Source of the DNA: Hydrogenophaga palleronii_A
GTDB taxonomy: Bacteria; Pseudomonadota; Gammaproteobacteria; Burkholderiales; Burkholderiaceae_C
Length of the DNA: 64,000 nucleotides
Assembly (NCBI RefSeq): GCF_031457455.1
Contig: NZ_JAVDWU010000005.1
Location: 310,001 to 374,000, forward strand
Direction of reading: 5' to 3'
Of this stretch, positions 8,623-17,662 are shown piece by piece. A program made the position numbers and the translations under genes. Position 1 is the first letter of the stretch. Each line of letters opens with the position of its first letter. The notes under the pieces are model-generated. The model had not been told where the DNA came from. It worked only from the letters and a program-made list of their open reading frames with translations, and searched no databases.

Positions 8623-11267
8623 GTCTTTCGAACTGGCTTTTGCCTTTGACCACGCGCTGGCTGGTACCGATGTTCCTGCTGCTGGTGGCACTGGCGGCGC
8701 TGTCGTTGCGCTACGGGCACGAGATGGACCAGGCAGAGGCGTCCGTGATGGCGGAGGAGACGCTGCGTCTGCGCGAGCGCCTCAACACCGAGCAGACCCG
8801 CCTGGATCGTCAGGCCAGCCTGGGACGGGATCTGCTGTTTCGCCGGGTGGTGGGCGGGCTGGGGCTTCACAGCGGGATCGAACATGCGCTGCTGCTTGAT
8901 CAGCGCGGAAGGGTGTTGGCATCGCTGTCACGCCGCGACCTGGGGTTGCCCATCGAAAAGGTGATGGAACGCATGAATGGCGCCGATCTGGCCCTGCGTC
9001 AGGTGCTGACCCGGCCGTCCAGCAAGGTGATCGAGGTCGAGCGCTTCGGGGACGCGCCCATTCTGACGGGCCTGGTGCCCATCGAGACCGGCGACCGCCT
9101 TGTGGTGGTGGTGAACGCCTCCAGGTCACTGGCGGTCCGGCGGGCAGGGGTGCAATCGGAGCTGATGCGCGAAGGGCTGGTGATGCTGGCGACAGCGGCG
9201 TTGCTGGCGGTGCTGCTGCATCTGATCTGGTTTCGGCGGGCAGAAAGGCTGGCGCAGGCCCTGGGCGAGATGGGGGCGGGGCATCTCTCGGTGCGCACGG
9301 GCATTTCCGGGCGCGATGAGCTGGCGCTCATTGGCGCGCAGGCGGATCGCATGGCCGAGCGGTTGAGTGCCGACCGGGAGCGCTTGCGCAAGATGAAACA
9401 GGTGGTCGATCGCTCGCCGCTGGTGGTGATCGAGTGGCGCAATGCGCCGGGCTGGCCGGTGTCGTATGTGAGCGATTCGCTGCGCCTCTGGGGTTATGCG
9501 CCGGTAGATCTGATGGAAGGGCGGATTCAATACAACGACCTCTTCCATCCCGACGATGTGCAGCGCGTCAACGCTGAAATCGCTCACTACTTTGCTCATG
9601 GCCCCGACGAATACCAGCAGGAATACCGCTTGCGATGTGCCGATGGGAGCTGGGTGTGGGTGGACGACCGCACTGCCCTGGAACGCAACGAGGCCGGTGA
9701 GGTGGTGCGCATCAGCGGGATCCTGCTGGACATCACGGTGCAGAAGGAAGCACAACTGGCCCAGCAGGCGCAGGCCCAGACACTGCGGCTGTTCTACGAG
9801 TTGCCGTTCATCGGTATGGCCATCTCTTCAACAGCAGACAAGCGGTGGCTGCAGGTGAACGACCGCTTGTGCGAAATCCTCGGCTACCCGCGCGAAGAGC
9901 TGCTCGAACTGCCGTGGACTGACATCACCCACCCGGACGATCTGAAGCCGAACCTGAACCTGTTCGATGACCTCTCAGCAGGCCGGATCGACAGCTACGG
10001 CATGCAGAAGCGGTTCGTGCGCAAGAATGGCGAAGTGGTGGACACCGAGATCAACGTCAGGCCCCTGCGCAATCCGGACGGCAGCATTCTTCACCTGTTC
10101 ACCACTGTGCAGGACATCACCGATCGGCTTCGCGCCAATGCACAGCTGAGTGAACAGATGGATCGGCTGGCCCGGGCTGAAGCATTGGCCCGCCTGGGCA
10201 GTTGGACATTTGACCCCGACACCCAGCAAGGGTGGTGGTCTTCTCAGATGTTCCATAACCTGGGCCTGGACCCCTCCGATGGGGCGCCTGACTTCGAGGG
10301 GTTCTTGGAGCGCCTGCACCCGGATGATCGGGCCATCGTGGCTGCCGACATGCAGCACATGACGCGCGGGGAGTCGGTGGGCGATGTCGTCTTCCGGACC
10401 AATCCGGCGCACGGCGAAGTGCGCTGGTTCCAGGGTACCGTGCGCAGGCAGGAGCGCGATGTGTCCCAGCTGCCGCTCTATACCGGCACGATGCTCGACA
10501 TCACGCCAGTGAAGCAGGCGGAAGAACTGCTGCGGCGCACCAACGAGGCGCTGGAGCAGCGCGTGAAAGAGCGCACGGCGCAGCTGAGTGACGCCAATCA
10601 TGAGCTGGAGGCGTTTTCATACACCGTGTCGCACGATCTGCGGGCGCCGCTGCGTGGCATCGATGGCTACAGCCAGTTGCTGCTGGAGGAATACGGTCCG
10701 CAACTGGACGACGAAGGGCGGCATTTTGTGGAGCGCGTGCGTGCTGGTGTGTCGCAGATGAGCGAGCTGATCTCGGATCTGCTCGACTACTCCCATCTGG
10801 ACCGCCGGACCATGGGGTCGGATGCGGTGGAGGTGCAGTCCCTGATCGAGCGGTTGCTGGAGCTGTTCGCACCCGACATCGAACGCCATGGCGTCGAGGT
10901 GGTGCAGCAGGTCGAGCCCCTTACCCTGCGGCTGGACCGGGAGGGCCTGAAGCTGGCGCTGCGCAATCTGATCGGCAATGCATTGAAATTCAGCGGCAGT
11001 GGCAGCGCGCCGCGTATCGAAATTGGCGTGAGCCAGCGAGGGCAAAGCTGCCTGATCTGGGTCAAAGACAACGGCGTGGGCTTCGATATGCAATACCATG
11101 ACCGCATCTTCGGTATTTTTCAGCGGCTGCACCGCGCCGAAGACTACCCCGGAACCGGCGTCGGGCTGGCGCTGGTGTCCAAGGCAGTGCAGCGCATGGG
11201 CGGCCGCGTATGGGCCCAAAGTGAACTGGGCCAGGGAGCCACTTTCTATCTGGAGTTTCCTGTATGA
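8619..11267 (+). CDS. membrane PAS-domain sensor histidine kinase
   Basis: An 882-aa kinase. A TTG start overlaps the preceding stop as TTGA, with GGAG 8 bp upstream. There are two membrane segments (about 10-28 and 188-208) around a periplasmic domain of about 160 residues. A HAMP-like linker (about 210-255) and three PAS/PAC modules (about 265-385, 390-510, 515-635) follow. Next come a coiled linker, the HisKA box SYTVSHDLRAPLRG with His near 672, and HATPase (to 882, with DNGVGFDM and GTGVGLALV). The phytochrome-type kinase core matches the Rcp-like regulator that follows. The periplasmic domain probably senses the lipoprotein encoded upstream. Confidence 0.92.
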   Translation: MSLSNWLLPLTTRWLVPMFLLLVALAALSLRYGHEMDQAEASVMAEETLRLRERLNTEQTRLDRQASLGRDLLFRRVVGGLGLHSGIEHALLLDQRGRVLASLSRRDLGLPIEKVMERMNGADLALRQVLTRPSSKVIEVERFGDAPILTGLVPIETGDRLVVVVNASRSLAVRRAGVQSELMREGLVMLATAALLAVLLHLIWFRRAERLAQALGEMGAGHLSVRTGISGRDELALIGAQADRMAERLSADRERLRKMKQVVDRSPLVVIEWRNAPGWPVSYVSDSLRLWGYAPVDLMEGRIQYNDLFHPDDVQRVNAEIAHYFAHGPDEYQQEYRLRCADGSWVWVDDRTALERNEAGEVVRISGILLDITVQKEAQLAQQAQAQTLRLFYELPFIGMAISSTADKRWLQVNDRLCEILGYPREELLELPWTDITHPDDLKPNLNLFDDLSAGRIDSYGMQKRFVRKNGEVVDTEINVRPLRNPDGSILHLFTTVQDITDRLRANAQLSEQMDRLARAEALARLGSWTFDPDTQQGWWSSQMFHNLGLDPSDGAPDFEGFLERLHPDDRAIVAADMQHMTRGESVGDVVFRTNPAHGEVRWFQGTVRRQERDVSQLPLYTGTMLDITPVKQAEELLRRTNEALEQRVKERTAQLSDANHELEAFSYTVSHDLRAPLRGIDGYSQLLLEEYGPQLDDEGRHFVERVRAGVSQMSELISDLLDYSHLDRRTMGSDAVEVQSLIERLLELFAPDIERHGVEVVQQVEPLTLRLDREGLKLALRNLIGNALKFSGSGSAPRIEIGVSQRGQSCLIWVKDNGVGFDMQYHDRIFGIFQRLHRAEDYPGTGVGLALVSKAVQRMGGRVWAQSELGQGATFYLEFPV

Positions 11268-11695
11268 ACCCGTCTCCCCAAATGCCTCCCATCATGCTGG
11301 TGGAGGACAACCCGATGGACCTCGACCTCACCCTGAGGGCATTCAGCAAGAAGCGCTTCGGCAACAACATCCTCGTCGCGCGCGACGGCGAAGAGGCGCT
11401 GGCCTTTCTTGCGCGCTGGGAAAACGGTGATCCGGTCCCGGCGGTGATCCTGCTGGACATCAACATGCCCAAGGTCAGCGGCCTGGAAGTGCTGCGCCAG
11501 CTCAAGTCACACGAACGTTTTCGCCGCATCCCGGTGGTGATGCTGACCTCATCCCGCGAAGACCGGGACCTCAAGGCGGCCTACGATCTGGGTGTGAATT
11601 CCTACATCGAGAAGCCGGTGAGTTTCAGCAAGTTCATGGAGGTGGCGGATCACATCGAGCTCTATTGGTGTGTGCTCAACGAGCGGCCGTACTAG
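11264..11695 (+). CDS. single-domain response regulator (Rcp1-like)
   Basis: A 143-aa CheY-like receiver without an output domain. The acidic pocket is VEDN, the phospho-accepting Asp is near residue 65 in LLDINMP, the conserved Thr lies in VVMLTSS, and Lys is near 117 in SYIEKP. The ATGA overlap with the kinase makes it the obvious phosphotransfer partner. The LLDINMPKVSGLEVLRQLK pattern is that of the Rcp1 class paired with phytochrome-type kinases. With no DNA-binding domain, it must act through protein contacts or further phosphotransfer. Two repeat elements follow its stop. Confidence 0.92.
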   Translation: MNPSPQMPPIMLVEDNPMDLDLTLRAFSKKRFGNNILVARDGEEALAFLARWENGDPVPAVILLDINMPKVSGLEVLRQLKSHERFRRIPVVMLTSSREDRDLKAAYDLGVNSYIEKPVSFSKFMEVADHIELYWCVLNERPY

Positions 11696-11698
11696 AAA

Positions 11699-11800
11699 GC
11701 ACCCCCGCGCCGCTTCGCGTCGCCCCCTCGAGGGGGCGATACCAGTGGCCCGGCAAAGCCGGTTCCACGGTATCTCTGGAATGAGGCACTTCGCTCCGGA
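11699..11800 (+). repeat. dispersed 3'-end repeat, copy after response regulator
   Basis: Begins 3 bp after the stop codon. In order it has CACCCCCGCGCCGC, the CCCCCTCGAGGGGG palindrome, the outer stem GATACC (11738) with GGTATC (11769) around GTGG/CCAC and a CCGGC-AAA-GCCGG hairpin, and a CTTCGCTCCGGA end. It is the reverse complement of the copies in the fli cluster, as expected for a rightward gene. Confidence 0.88.
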
Positions 11801-11813
11801 ACGTGCTGGGAAT

Positions 11814-11913
11814 ACCCCCGCCGCGCTGCGCGCGCGCCCCTCAAGGGGGCACACCTTTGGACCGGCGGAGCCGGATCCTTGGTGTTGCTTGATGGGGCAT
11901 TTCGCTCCGGAGG
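11814..11913 (+). repeat. dispersed 3'-end repeat, second tandem divergent copy
   Basis: A second copy directly downstream in the same orientation: C-rich head, CCCCTCAAGGGGG palindrome, ACACC/GGTGT outer arms, a CCGGC-GGA-GCCGG hairpin, and the TTTCGCTCCGGAG end. It is more diverged than the first. Together the two fill most of the 322-bp gap before the universal stress gene; the last ~100 bp should hold that gene's promoter. Confidence 0.8.
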
Positions 11914-12017
11914 GCGACCTTGCGCTGCTCAGCCCGACCACACGGTGCAGAGGGCGCTCACTCAGAACAAACGTGGTATGAACGGGCTTCGGTTCAATTC
12001 ATTTCCAGGATCCCCGC

Positions 12018-12461
12018 ATGTTGAAAATTCTCATTCCCACCGATGGCTCCCCACACGCCTTGCTGGCCGTGCACCATGCGCTCAGGCTGGTGGGCGCGGG
12101 TTTGAAGGCGCGTTTTGTCGTGGCCAATGTGCAAGAAAGCGCGACGCTGTACGAGCTGGTGGTGGCGCACGATCCCGACGTGCTGCAGAAGGTGAGCGAG
12201 GGCGCGGGGCGTGACCTGGTGCGCCCGGCGATGGGGTTGCTGGCTGCGGCTGCCCAGCAGGTGGAGGCGGATGTGAGCAGTGGTGATCCGGCGCAGATGC
12301 TGGTCGAGGCGGTGGAGCGGCACGCCTGTGATGCGGTGATCATGAGCACGCGGGGCGGTGGGCTTCGCGCGGCTGTGCTGGGCTCCGTGTCGCAGGAAAT
12401 GGTGCAGATTTCGCCGGTGCCCGTCACCCTGGTCAAGCCGCCGGCCGACGCCGACGACTGA
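12018..12461 (+). CDS. universal stress protein (UspA family)
   Basis: A 147-aa single-domain Usp. The N-terminal strand is KILIPTDGS with the family Asp, and the nucleotide-binding region is VIMSTRGGGLRAAVLGSVSQEMVQISPVPVTLV (about 115-143). The classic G-x2-G-x9-G-(S/T) motif is only loosely kept (GGGLRAAVLGSVS), so ATP binding is uncertain. It stands alone with a perfect hairpin just downstream. Confidence 0.9.
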   Translation: MLKILIPTDGSPHALLAVHHALRLVGAGLKARFVVANVQESATLYELVVAHDPDVLQKVSEGAGRDLVRPAMGLLAAAAQQVEADVSSGDPAQMLVEAVERHACDAVIMSTRGGGLRAAVLGSVSQEMVQISPVPVTLVKPPADADD

Positions 12462-12484
12462 GACGCCCCCGGGTTTTTCCTGAT

Positions 12485-12507
12485 TTGGCCGGACGCAGTC
12501 CGGCCAA
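12485..12507 (+). terminator. hairpin after universal stress gene
   Basis: A perfect 10-bp stem TTGGCCGGAC / GTCCGGCCAA with a 3-nt loop lies 23 bp after the stop. It is followed by GTCGTTTCTG, so the U-tract is weak. Confidence 0.6.
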
Positions 12508-12605
12508 GTCGTTTCTGAGCCTTTCATTCGCAAAACCCGCACCGACCGCCGGTAGATCGGCCTTCGATTCCCGAGTAAAACATTACGAATAGAGGAATCA
12601 ATTTA

Positions 12606-12623
12606 CCAATAGTGAATTATTGG
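12606..12623. promoter_or_regulatory. CCAATA-N6-TATTGG palindrome, likely operator
   Basis: A perfect inverted repeat in an AT-rich patch, about 30 bp upstream of the FAD monooxygenase start. Its place in the expected promoter suits repression or activation by a dimeric regulator of the aromatic-degradation operon. No regulator gene is adjacent. Confidence 0.5.
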
Positions 12624-12654
12624 GTACAGTCGCGCCATTCCCAGAGGAGCACAA

Positions 12655-14367
12655 ATGGCCACGTACACCTACCCCACCTTCCCCTACCATCCTCCCCACG
12701 ACCTGATGCAGACCGCGCCCCAGCGTAAGCCACTGGTGGTGATTGGCGCCGGCCCGGTCGGGCTGGCCGCTGCCATTGATGCACGGCTGCACGGTCTGGA
12801 CGTGTTGCTTTTCGACGAAGAGGACAGCGTGTCGTTCGGTTCGCGCGCCGTGTGTTACGCCAAGCGCGCGCTGGAAATCCTCGACCGCCTGGGCGTGGGC
12901 GATCCCATCGTCGACAAGGGCGTGGGCTGGAACGTGGGCCGCACCTTTCTGCGCGAAGAGGAGGTCTACCACTTCGATCTGGTGCCCGAACCCGGTCACA
13001 AGCGCCCGGGCATGATCAACCTGCAGCAGTACCACCTGGAAGAGGCGCTGGTGAAGCGCGCCACCGAACTCGGGGTGGACCTGCGCTGGAAGTACAAGGT
13101 GGCCGGCGTCCAGCCGCTGGAAAACGGTGGCCGGGTGAGCGTGGAGACGCCAGATGGCGCCTTTGAAATCGATGCCGACTGGCTGATCGTGGCCGACGGT
13201 GCGCGCAGCAACGTGCGTCGGCAACTGGGCCTGGACATCGAAGGCCATGTGTTCAAGGACCGTTTCCTGATCGCCGACGTGATCATGGAGGCCGACTATC
13301 CCGCCGAACGCTGGTTCTGGTTCGACCCGCCGTTCCACCCCAACCAGAGCGTGTTGCTGCACAAGCAGAGCGACAACGTCTGGCGCATCGACTTCCAGCT
13401 GGGCTGGGACGCCGATCCGGAAGAAGAGAAGAAGCCCGAGAACATCATTCCCCGTGTGAAGGCCATGCTGGGCGACGAACGCCCGTTCGCCCTGGAATGG
13501 GCCAGCATCTACACCTTCCAGTGCAGGCGCATGAAGAACTTCCGGCATGGCCGCCTGCTGTTCGTGGGCGATGCGGCGCATCAGGTGTCGCCCTTCGGTG
13601 CGCGCGGCGCCAATTCCGGCTTCCAGGACACCGACGACCTGGTGTGGAAGCTCGCGCTGGTGATGAAGGGCTTGGCGCCCGACGCCCTGTTGGACACGTA
13701 TGACGCCGACCGCACCTACGCGGCCGACGAAAACATCCGCAACTCCACTCGCTCGACCGACTTCATCACCCCCAAGAGCGCGGTCAGCAAGTTGTTCCGC
13801 AACGCGGCGCTGGAGCTGGCACGCACCCAGCCATTCGCCCGCAAGCTGGTGAATTCCGGGCGGCTGAGTGTGCCGGCTTTTCTGGTGAACTCGGCACTGA
13901 ACACGCCCGACGCAGACACCTTCGAAGGCAACATGGTGCCTGGCGCGCCCCTGGACGACGCGCCGGTCCGTGTGGACGGCCAGGACGCCTGGTTGCTGGA
14001 CCAACTGGGCAACCGGTTTCAGTTGCTCGTCTTTGCCGACAGCGTGGAGCAGATCGACCCGGCCCTGCGCGCTCAGGCGGCGGAGCTGGCAGACGCGGCC
14101 ATTCCGGTGGAAACCGTGGCGGTCACCGCCCGCGCTGGGAACGGTACGGCCGGCATGGCAGTGCTGCACGACCGCGAGGGCCTGGTGGCCCAGCGGCTCA
14201 ACGCGCGTCCGGGCACGGTCTACCTGATGCGCCCCGACCAGCACGTGGCCGCCCGCTGGCGCCGGTTTGACCTGCACGCCGTGCAGCGCGCGCTGGCCCG
14301 CGCCGCCGCGCAGGACATCGCTTCGGCAGCCACACGCCACGCCGCCCTTGAGACGGCCGCCGCCTGA
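12655..14367 (+). CDS. FAD-dependent aromatic monooxygenase
   Basis: A 570-aa group A flavoprotein hydroxylase. Motifs: GAGPVGLAAAID for the ADP of FAD (about 32-43), VADGARSNVRRQLG (DG motif, about 180-193), and LLFVGDAAHQVSPFGARGAN (GD motif, about 302-321). The C-terminal thioredoxin-like domain (about 430-550) is typical of MhpA/PheA-type enzymes acting on hydroxylated aromatics. It uses NAD(P)H and O2 to hydroxylate an aromatic ring; which ring cannot be read. The first gene of an operon with DUF2783 and VOC genes (gaps about 25 bp), an arrangement that fits catabolism of a phenolic acid. GAGGAG lies 7 bp before the ATG. Confidence 0.9.
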   Translation: MATYTYPTFPYHPPHDLMQTAPQRKPLVVIGAGPVGLAAAIDARLHGLDVLLFDEEDSVSFGSRAVCYAKRALEILDRLGVGDPIVDKGVGWNVGRTFLREEEVYHFDLVPEPGHKRPGMINLQQYHLEEALVKRATELGVDLRWKYKVAGVQPLENGGRVSVETPDGAFEIDADWLIVADGARSNVRRQLGLDIEGHVFKDRFLIADVIMEADYPAERWFWFDPPFHPNQSVLLHKQSDNVWRIDFQLGWDADPEEEKKPENIIPRVKAMLGDERPFALEWASIYTFQCRRMKNFRHGRLLFVGDAAHQVSPFGARGANSGFQDTDDLVWKLALVMKGLAPDALLDTYDADRTYAADENIRNSTRSTDFITPKSAVSKLFRNAALELARTQPFARKLVNSGRLSVPAFLVNSALNTPDADTFEGNMVPGAPLDDAPVRVDGQDAWLLDQLGNRFQLLVFADSVEQIDPALRAQAAELADAAIPVETVAVTARAGNGTAGMAVLHDREGLVAQRLNARPGTVYLMRPDQHVAARWRRFDLHAVQRALARAAAQDIASAATRHAALETAAA

Positions 14368-14390
14368 ACCCCACCCAACGAGGAGACACC

Positions 14391-14615
14391 ATGCCCTTGC
14401 AAAGCCAGCCCAACCTCGCCGAACCCGGCCAGCGCTACTTCCGAGACTTCACGCCTGGCGACGACTTCTACGAAGCCCTGATCGACACACATCGCGACCT
14501 GAGCGACGAGCAGAGCCAGTTGCTCAACGCCAAGCTCATCCTGCTGCTGGCCAATCAGGTGGGCGACATCGCCGTGCTCAAACAGGCCATGGCGACCGCA
14601 CGCCAGGGCATCTGA
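14391..14615 (+). CDS. DUF2783 small protein
   Basis: A 74-aa protein with FYEALIDTHRDLSDEQSQLLNAKLILLLANQVGD, the pattern of the DUF2783 family. Such genes usually sit directly after an FAD-dependent aromatic hydroxylase, as here, and may encode an accessory or stabilising subunit (inference; no function proven to my knowledge). GAGGAG lies 7 bp before the ATG. It looks helical and cytoplasmic, with no cysteines or metal motif. Confidence 0.8.
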   Translation: MPLQSQPNLAEPGQRYFRDFTPGDDFYEALIDTHRDLSDEQSQLLNAKLILLLANQVGDIAVLKQAMATARQGI

Positions 14616-14640
14616 CACCCCACACCCGAAGGAGCACTCC

Positions 14641-15177
14641 ATGAACATCCGCAAGATCCACCATGTCGCCTACCGCTGCAAGGACGCCAAAGAAACCGTC
14701 GAGTGGTACCAGAAGCACCTGGGTATGAACTTTGTGCTGGCCATTGCCGAGGATCAGGTGCCGTCCACCCACGCGCCCGACCCCTACATGCACCTGTTCA
14801 TGGATGCTGGTGGCGGCAACATCCTGGCCTTCTTCGAGCTGCCGAATTCACCGGCCATGGGTCGCGATCCCAACACGCCCGACTGGGTGCAGCACATTGC
14901 GCTGGAGGTGGACACGGTCGAAGAACTCGAAGCCACCAAGGCCCGGCTGGAGGCCACCGGCATCCCGGTGATCGGCCTCACCGACCACACCATCTTCAAG
15001 AGCATCTATTTCTTCGACCCCAATGGCCACCGCCTGGAACTGGCGGCCAACACCGCCACGCCTGAAATGATGCAAAGGCTCGACGACGTGAAGTGGGACA
15101 TGCTCAACGAATGGAGCCAGACCAAGCGCGCACCCAAACACGCCGCCTGGATGCACGAAAAGGCGTTTGCTACCTGA
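14641..15177 (+). CDS. VOC-family (glyoxalase/extradiol dioxygenase fold) protein
   Basis: A 178-aa protein built from two beta-alpha-beta-beta-beta modules. Candidate metal ligands of the vicinal-oxygen-chelate fold are visible: His in KIHHVAYRC near residue 7, His in VQHIALEVD near 86, and Glu in GHRLELAAN near 136. It lies third in the monooxygenase operon, so a ring-cleavage or isomerase step on the hydroxylated product is plausible, but dioxygenase, lyase and binding proteins all share this fold. AAGGAG precedes the ATG by 6 bp. Confidence 0.85.
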   Translation: MNIRKIHHVAYRCKDAKETVEWYQKHLGMNFVLAIAEDQVPSTHAPDPYMHLFMDAGGGNILAFFELPNSPAMGRDPNTPDWVQHIALEVDTVEELEATKARLEATGIPVIGLTDHTIFKSIYFFDPNGHRLELAANTATPEMMQRLDDVKWDMLNEWSQTKRAPKHAAWMHEKAFAT

Positions 15178-15289
15178 AAAAACTTTCGGTAAACGGCCAA
15201 ACAAACCCTCAAGTTCCGCCCAATTCGGTCGAAACAACGGCCAGAACACCCGGCTTGTCTGCCGCGTGCCTCTTGTCGAGGGTGATGCC

Positions 15290-15940
15290 ATGTTGAACTT
15301 TTCCGCTTCCCAAGCCGTGTCCTGGCCGACACCGCCGAGCACCGCCGTGCCCGCGGTGACGCCCATCGCGCCCGTGCAACCTGCGCAGGGTGCTGGCCGC
15401 GACGCCCAGGCCGGGCTGGGTTTTGGTCAGAATCGACAAGCCGCATACCAGCCCAAGGCCGGCGGCCACCCGCAAGGCGCGTCACAACTGCCCGGAGAAG
15501 CCGATCCTTCAGTCCAGGGACAGGCTGGAAAAAGCCGGGAGGGTGATGTGTTGGCCCAACGTGAGGCACAGGAGGTCGCTGCGAAGGAAGCCGAGCAGCG
15601 CGCCAGCGACAAGGAAGAAATCCACCGGCGCCTGCGGGAGGTGCTGTCCAATGTGTGGCAGGCCAGCGCCGCGGTGGTGGACCGGGCGCTGGGGCGCGAC
15701 CCCGCCAGTGAGGCACCCGGATCGTCAACGGGCACATCGTCTGCACTGTCGACCGTGGCCGCTTCGCTGACGGCTCGCCCCGCCTTGTTGCCAGCACCGT
15801 CGCCCGCGCCAGACCCCAGCCCTGCTTTGTCAGGTTCCGGGCAGCCCGTGCCCATGACCGATGTGGTAGCTTACGACGAGCACGGCAATGGCAGCGTGCC
15901 GCCTCACGAGGCTGGAAGTCTCGTTGACCAGCGGGTGTGA
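15290..15940 (+). CDS. hypothetical protein, low-complexity, 216 aa
   Basis: Not recognised. The ATG at 15290 follows GAGGGTGATGCC; the longer frame from 15167 overlaps the end of the VOC gene and reads like translated spacer. The N-terminal 90 residues are Pro/Ala/Gln/Gly-rich, about 95-135 form a charged helix with KEEIHRRLREVLSNVWQAS, and the rest is Ser/Pro/Ala-rich, ending in VVAYDEHGNGSVPPHEAGSLVDQRV-like sequence. There is no signal peptide or membrane segment. It lies between the monooxygenase operon and the chemotaxis region and may belong to neither. Confidence 0.6.
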   Translation: MLNFSASQAVSWPTPPSTAVPAVTPIAPVQPAQGAGRDAQAGLGFGQNRQAAYQPKAGGHPQGASQLPGEADPSVQGQAGKSREGDVLAQREAQEVAAKEAEQRASDKEEIHRRLREVLSNVWQASAAVVDRALGRDPASEAPGSSTGTSSALSTVAASLTARPALLPAPSPAPDPSPALSGSGQPVPMTDVVAYDEHGNGSVPPHEAGSLVDQRV

Positions 15941-16093
15941 TGCCGTCAGCTGCTGCTTGAAGGCAAACGACCACGTCCTCTTGACCGATGGAAGCAGGTG
16001 CCTTGAGGGCTCGAACGCTTCCCTGGCATGGCTCTTCGCACCTGCCGCCTGATGAGGCGGCGAGGGAAGGCCCGGCTGGCGTCGGCAGCAGGC

Positions 16094-17662
16094 TCAGTGG
16101 GCGGCGAGCGTGTTGCTGCCGGACAGTTTGAAATGCCCCACCGCCTGCACGAGAAGCTGTGCCTGTGTCTTGAGGCTGGCCGCTGCCGCCGCAGACTCTT
16201 CAACGAGCGCGGCGTTTTGCTGCGTGGTCTGATCCATTTGAACGATGGCGTCGCCGACCTGGCCGACCCCAGCGCTTTGCTGGACGCTGGCGCTGCTGAT
16301 CTCGCCGACGATGTCGCTGACCCGCTGAATCGACGTGACGATCTCCTGCATCGTGACACCGGCCTGATCGACGAGCACCGTGCCTTGTTCGACACGCTCC
16401 ACGCTGGCACCAATCAGCGCCTTGATCTCCTTGGCCGCTTCGGCACTGCGCTGGGCCAGGTTGCGCACCTCGGCGGCCACCACGGCAAAGCCGCGACCCT
16501 GCTCTCCGGCCCGGGCGGCCTCCACCGCAGCGTTGAGCGCGAGGATGTTGGTCTGAAAGGCGATGCCGTCGATCACGCCGATGATGTCGCTGATCTTGCG
16601 GCTGCTGTCGTTGATGTCGCGCATGGTCTGTACCACCTGCCCAACCACCGTGCCGCCCTCACGGGCCACGGTGCTGGCGCTGGATGCCAGCTGATTGGCC
16701 TGACGGGCGTTGTCGGCGTTCTGGCTCGCGGTTGAGCCCATCTGTTCCATGGAAGCAGACGTTTCCTCCAAAGCCGATGCCTGTTCTTCGGTGCGCTGAC
16801 TCAGGTCGGCGTTGCCCTGAGCGATCTGCGCACTGGCGGTGGACACGCTTTCGGCGTTGCCTCGCACTTCCCCCACCACTTTCACCAGACTGTCGTTCAT
16901 GGTCTTGAGCGCGCGCAGCAGATCGGCGGTTTCGTCTTTGCCGTGGACCGTGATCTGTGATGTCAGATCGCCGGCGGCCACGGTCTCGGCCACTTTCAGC
17001 GCTTCATTGATGGGGTGGGTGACGGAGCGCGTGATGCCGATGGCAATGCCAATGCCCAGCAGTATCGAAAAGACGGTGGCAGCCACCATCACGATCTCGA
17101 CAAGCACTTCGAGTTCGTGGGCCAGCTTGAATTCTTTTGCAGCCACGTCGATCTGTAGTTGGACGAGCTTGTCGGACAAGCCAATGGCGGTCTGGGCCAG
17201 GGGGTCGAGCTTGTCGCTGTAGACCTGCCGGGCACCATCCAGATCACCACCTCGCACCGCTGCCAAGACGGCCTGCAAGCCATCTTTCACGAAGGCGTCG
17301 CGGGCTGGGGCATAGGCCTTGGCCAACTGCGCCTCCTCCGGGGTGTGGTGAGTGGCCATGTAGGTATCCCAGATCTGGCCGATGCGTGTGGCGTTGGTCT
17401 GGATCTGGGTCTGGTTCTGTTCCAGGGTGTTCGGGTCGAGCATCGAGTCCATGACAAGCACACGGTTGCGCATCATCAGGTTGTTGATGCTGGCCAACTC
17501 GCCGAGCGGTACGGTGCGGTCTTCGTAGATCGTTTTTACCTCTGCAAACAGCTTGGCCGCGCCCATGAAGCCGGTGGCTGCCATGCCCCCGATAAGCAGC
17601 AGCATCACGCCGAAGCCCAGGCCGAGCCGTTTACCGATCTTGAGATTTGAGATGATTCGCAT
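16094..17662 (-). CDS. methyl-accepting chemotaxis protein
   Basis: A 522-aa transmembrane chemoreceptor. TM1 is about residues 11-33, followed by a four-helix-type periplasmic sensor (about 34-188, Tar/MCP-like with an EDRTVPLGELASINNLMMRNR segment), TM2 about 190-213, HAMP, and the cytoplasmic coiled-coil with the conserved tip FQTNILALNAAVEAARAGE. The ATG at 17662 has AGGAG 6 bp upstream; the frame extends 17 codons more without support. It has no C-terminal pentapeptide for tethering CheR or CheB. Downstream of the hybrid kinases and che genes on the same strand, but probably with its own promoter. Confidence 0.95.
   Translation of the reverse strand: MRIISNLKIGKRLGLGFGVMLLLIGGMAATGFMGAAKLFAEVKTIYEDRTVPLGELASINNLMMRNRVLVMDSMLDPNTLEQNQTQIQTNATRIGQIWDTYMATHHTPEEAQLAKAYAPARDAFVKDGLQAVLAAVRGGDLDGARQVYSDKLDPLAQTAIGLSDKLVQLQIDVAAKEFKLAHELEVLVEIVMVAATVFSILLGIGIAIGITRSVTHPINEALKVAETVAAGDLTSQITVHGKDETADLLRALKTMNDSLVKVVGEVRGNAESVSTASAQIAQGNADLSQRTEEQASALEETSASMEQMGSTASQNADNARQANQLASSASTVAREGGTVVGQVVQTMRDINDSSRKISDIIGVIDGIAFQTNILALNAAVEAARAGEQGRGFAVVAAEVRNLAQRSAEAAKEIKALIGASVERVEQGTVLVDQAGVTMQEIVTSIQRVSDIVGEISSASVQQSAGVGQVGDAIVQMDQTTQQNAALVEESAAAAASLKTQAQLLVQAVGHFKLSGSNTLAAH

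Noticed and set aside
12598..14340. 580-codon open frame on the minus strand opposite the FAD monooxygenase
   Set aside because: It is an exact shadow of a gene with clear motifs; its translation is His/Gln/Arg-rich with no family pattern. Long antisense frames are expected at this GC content.
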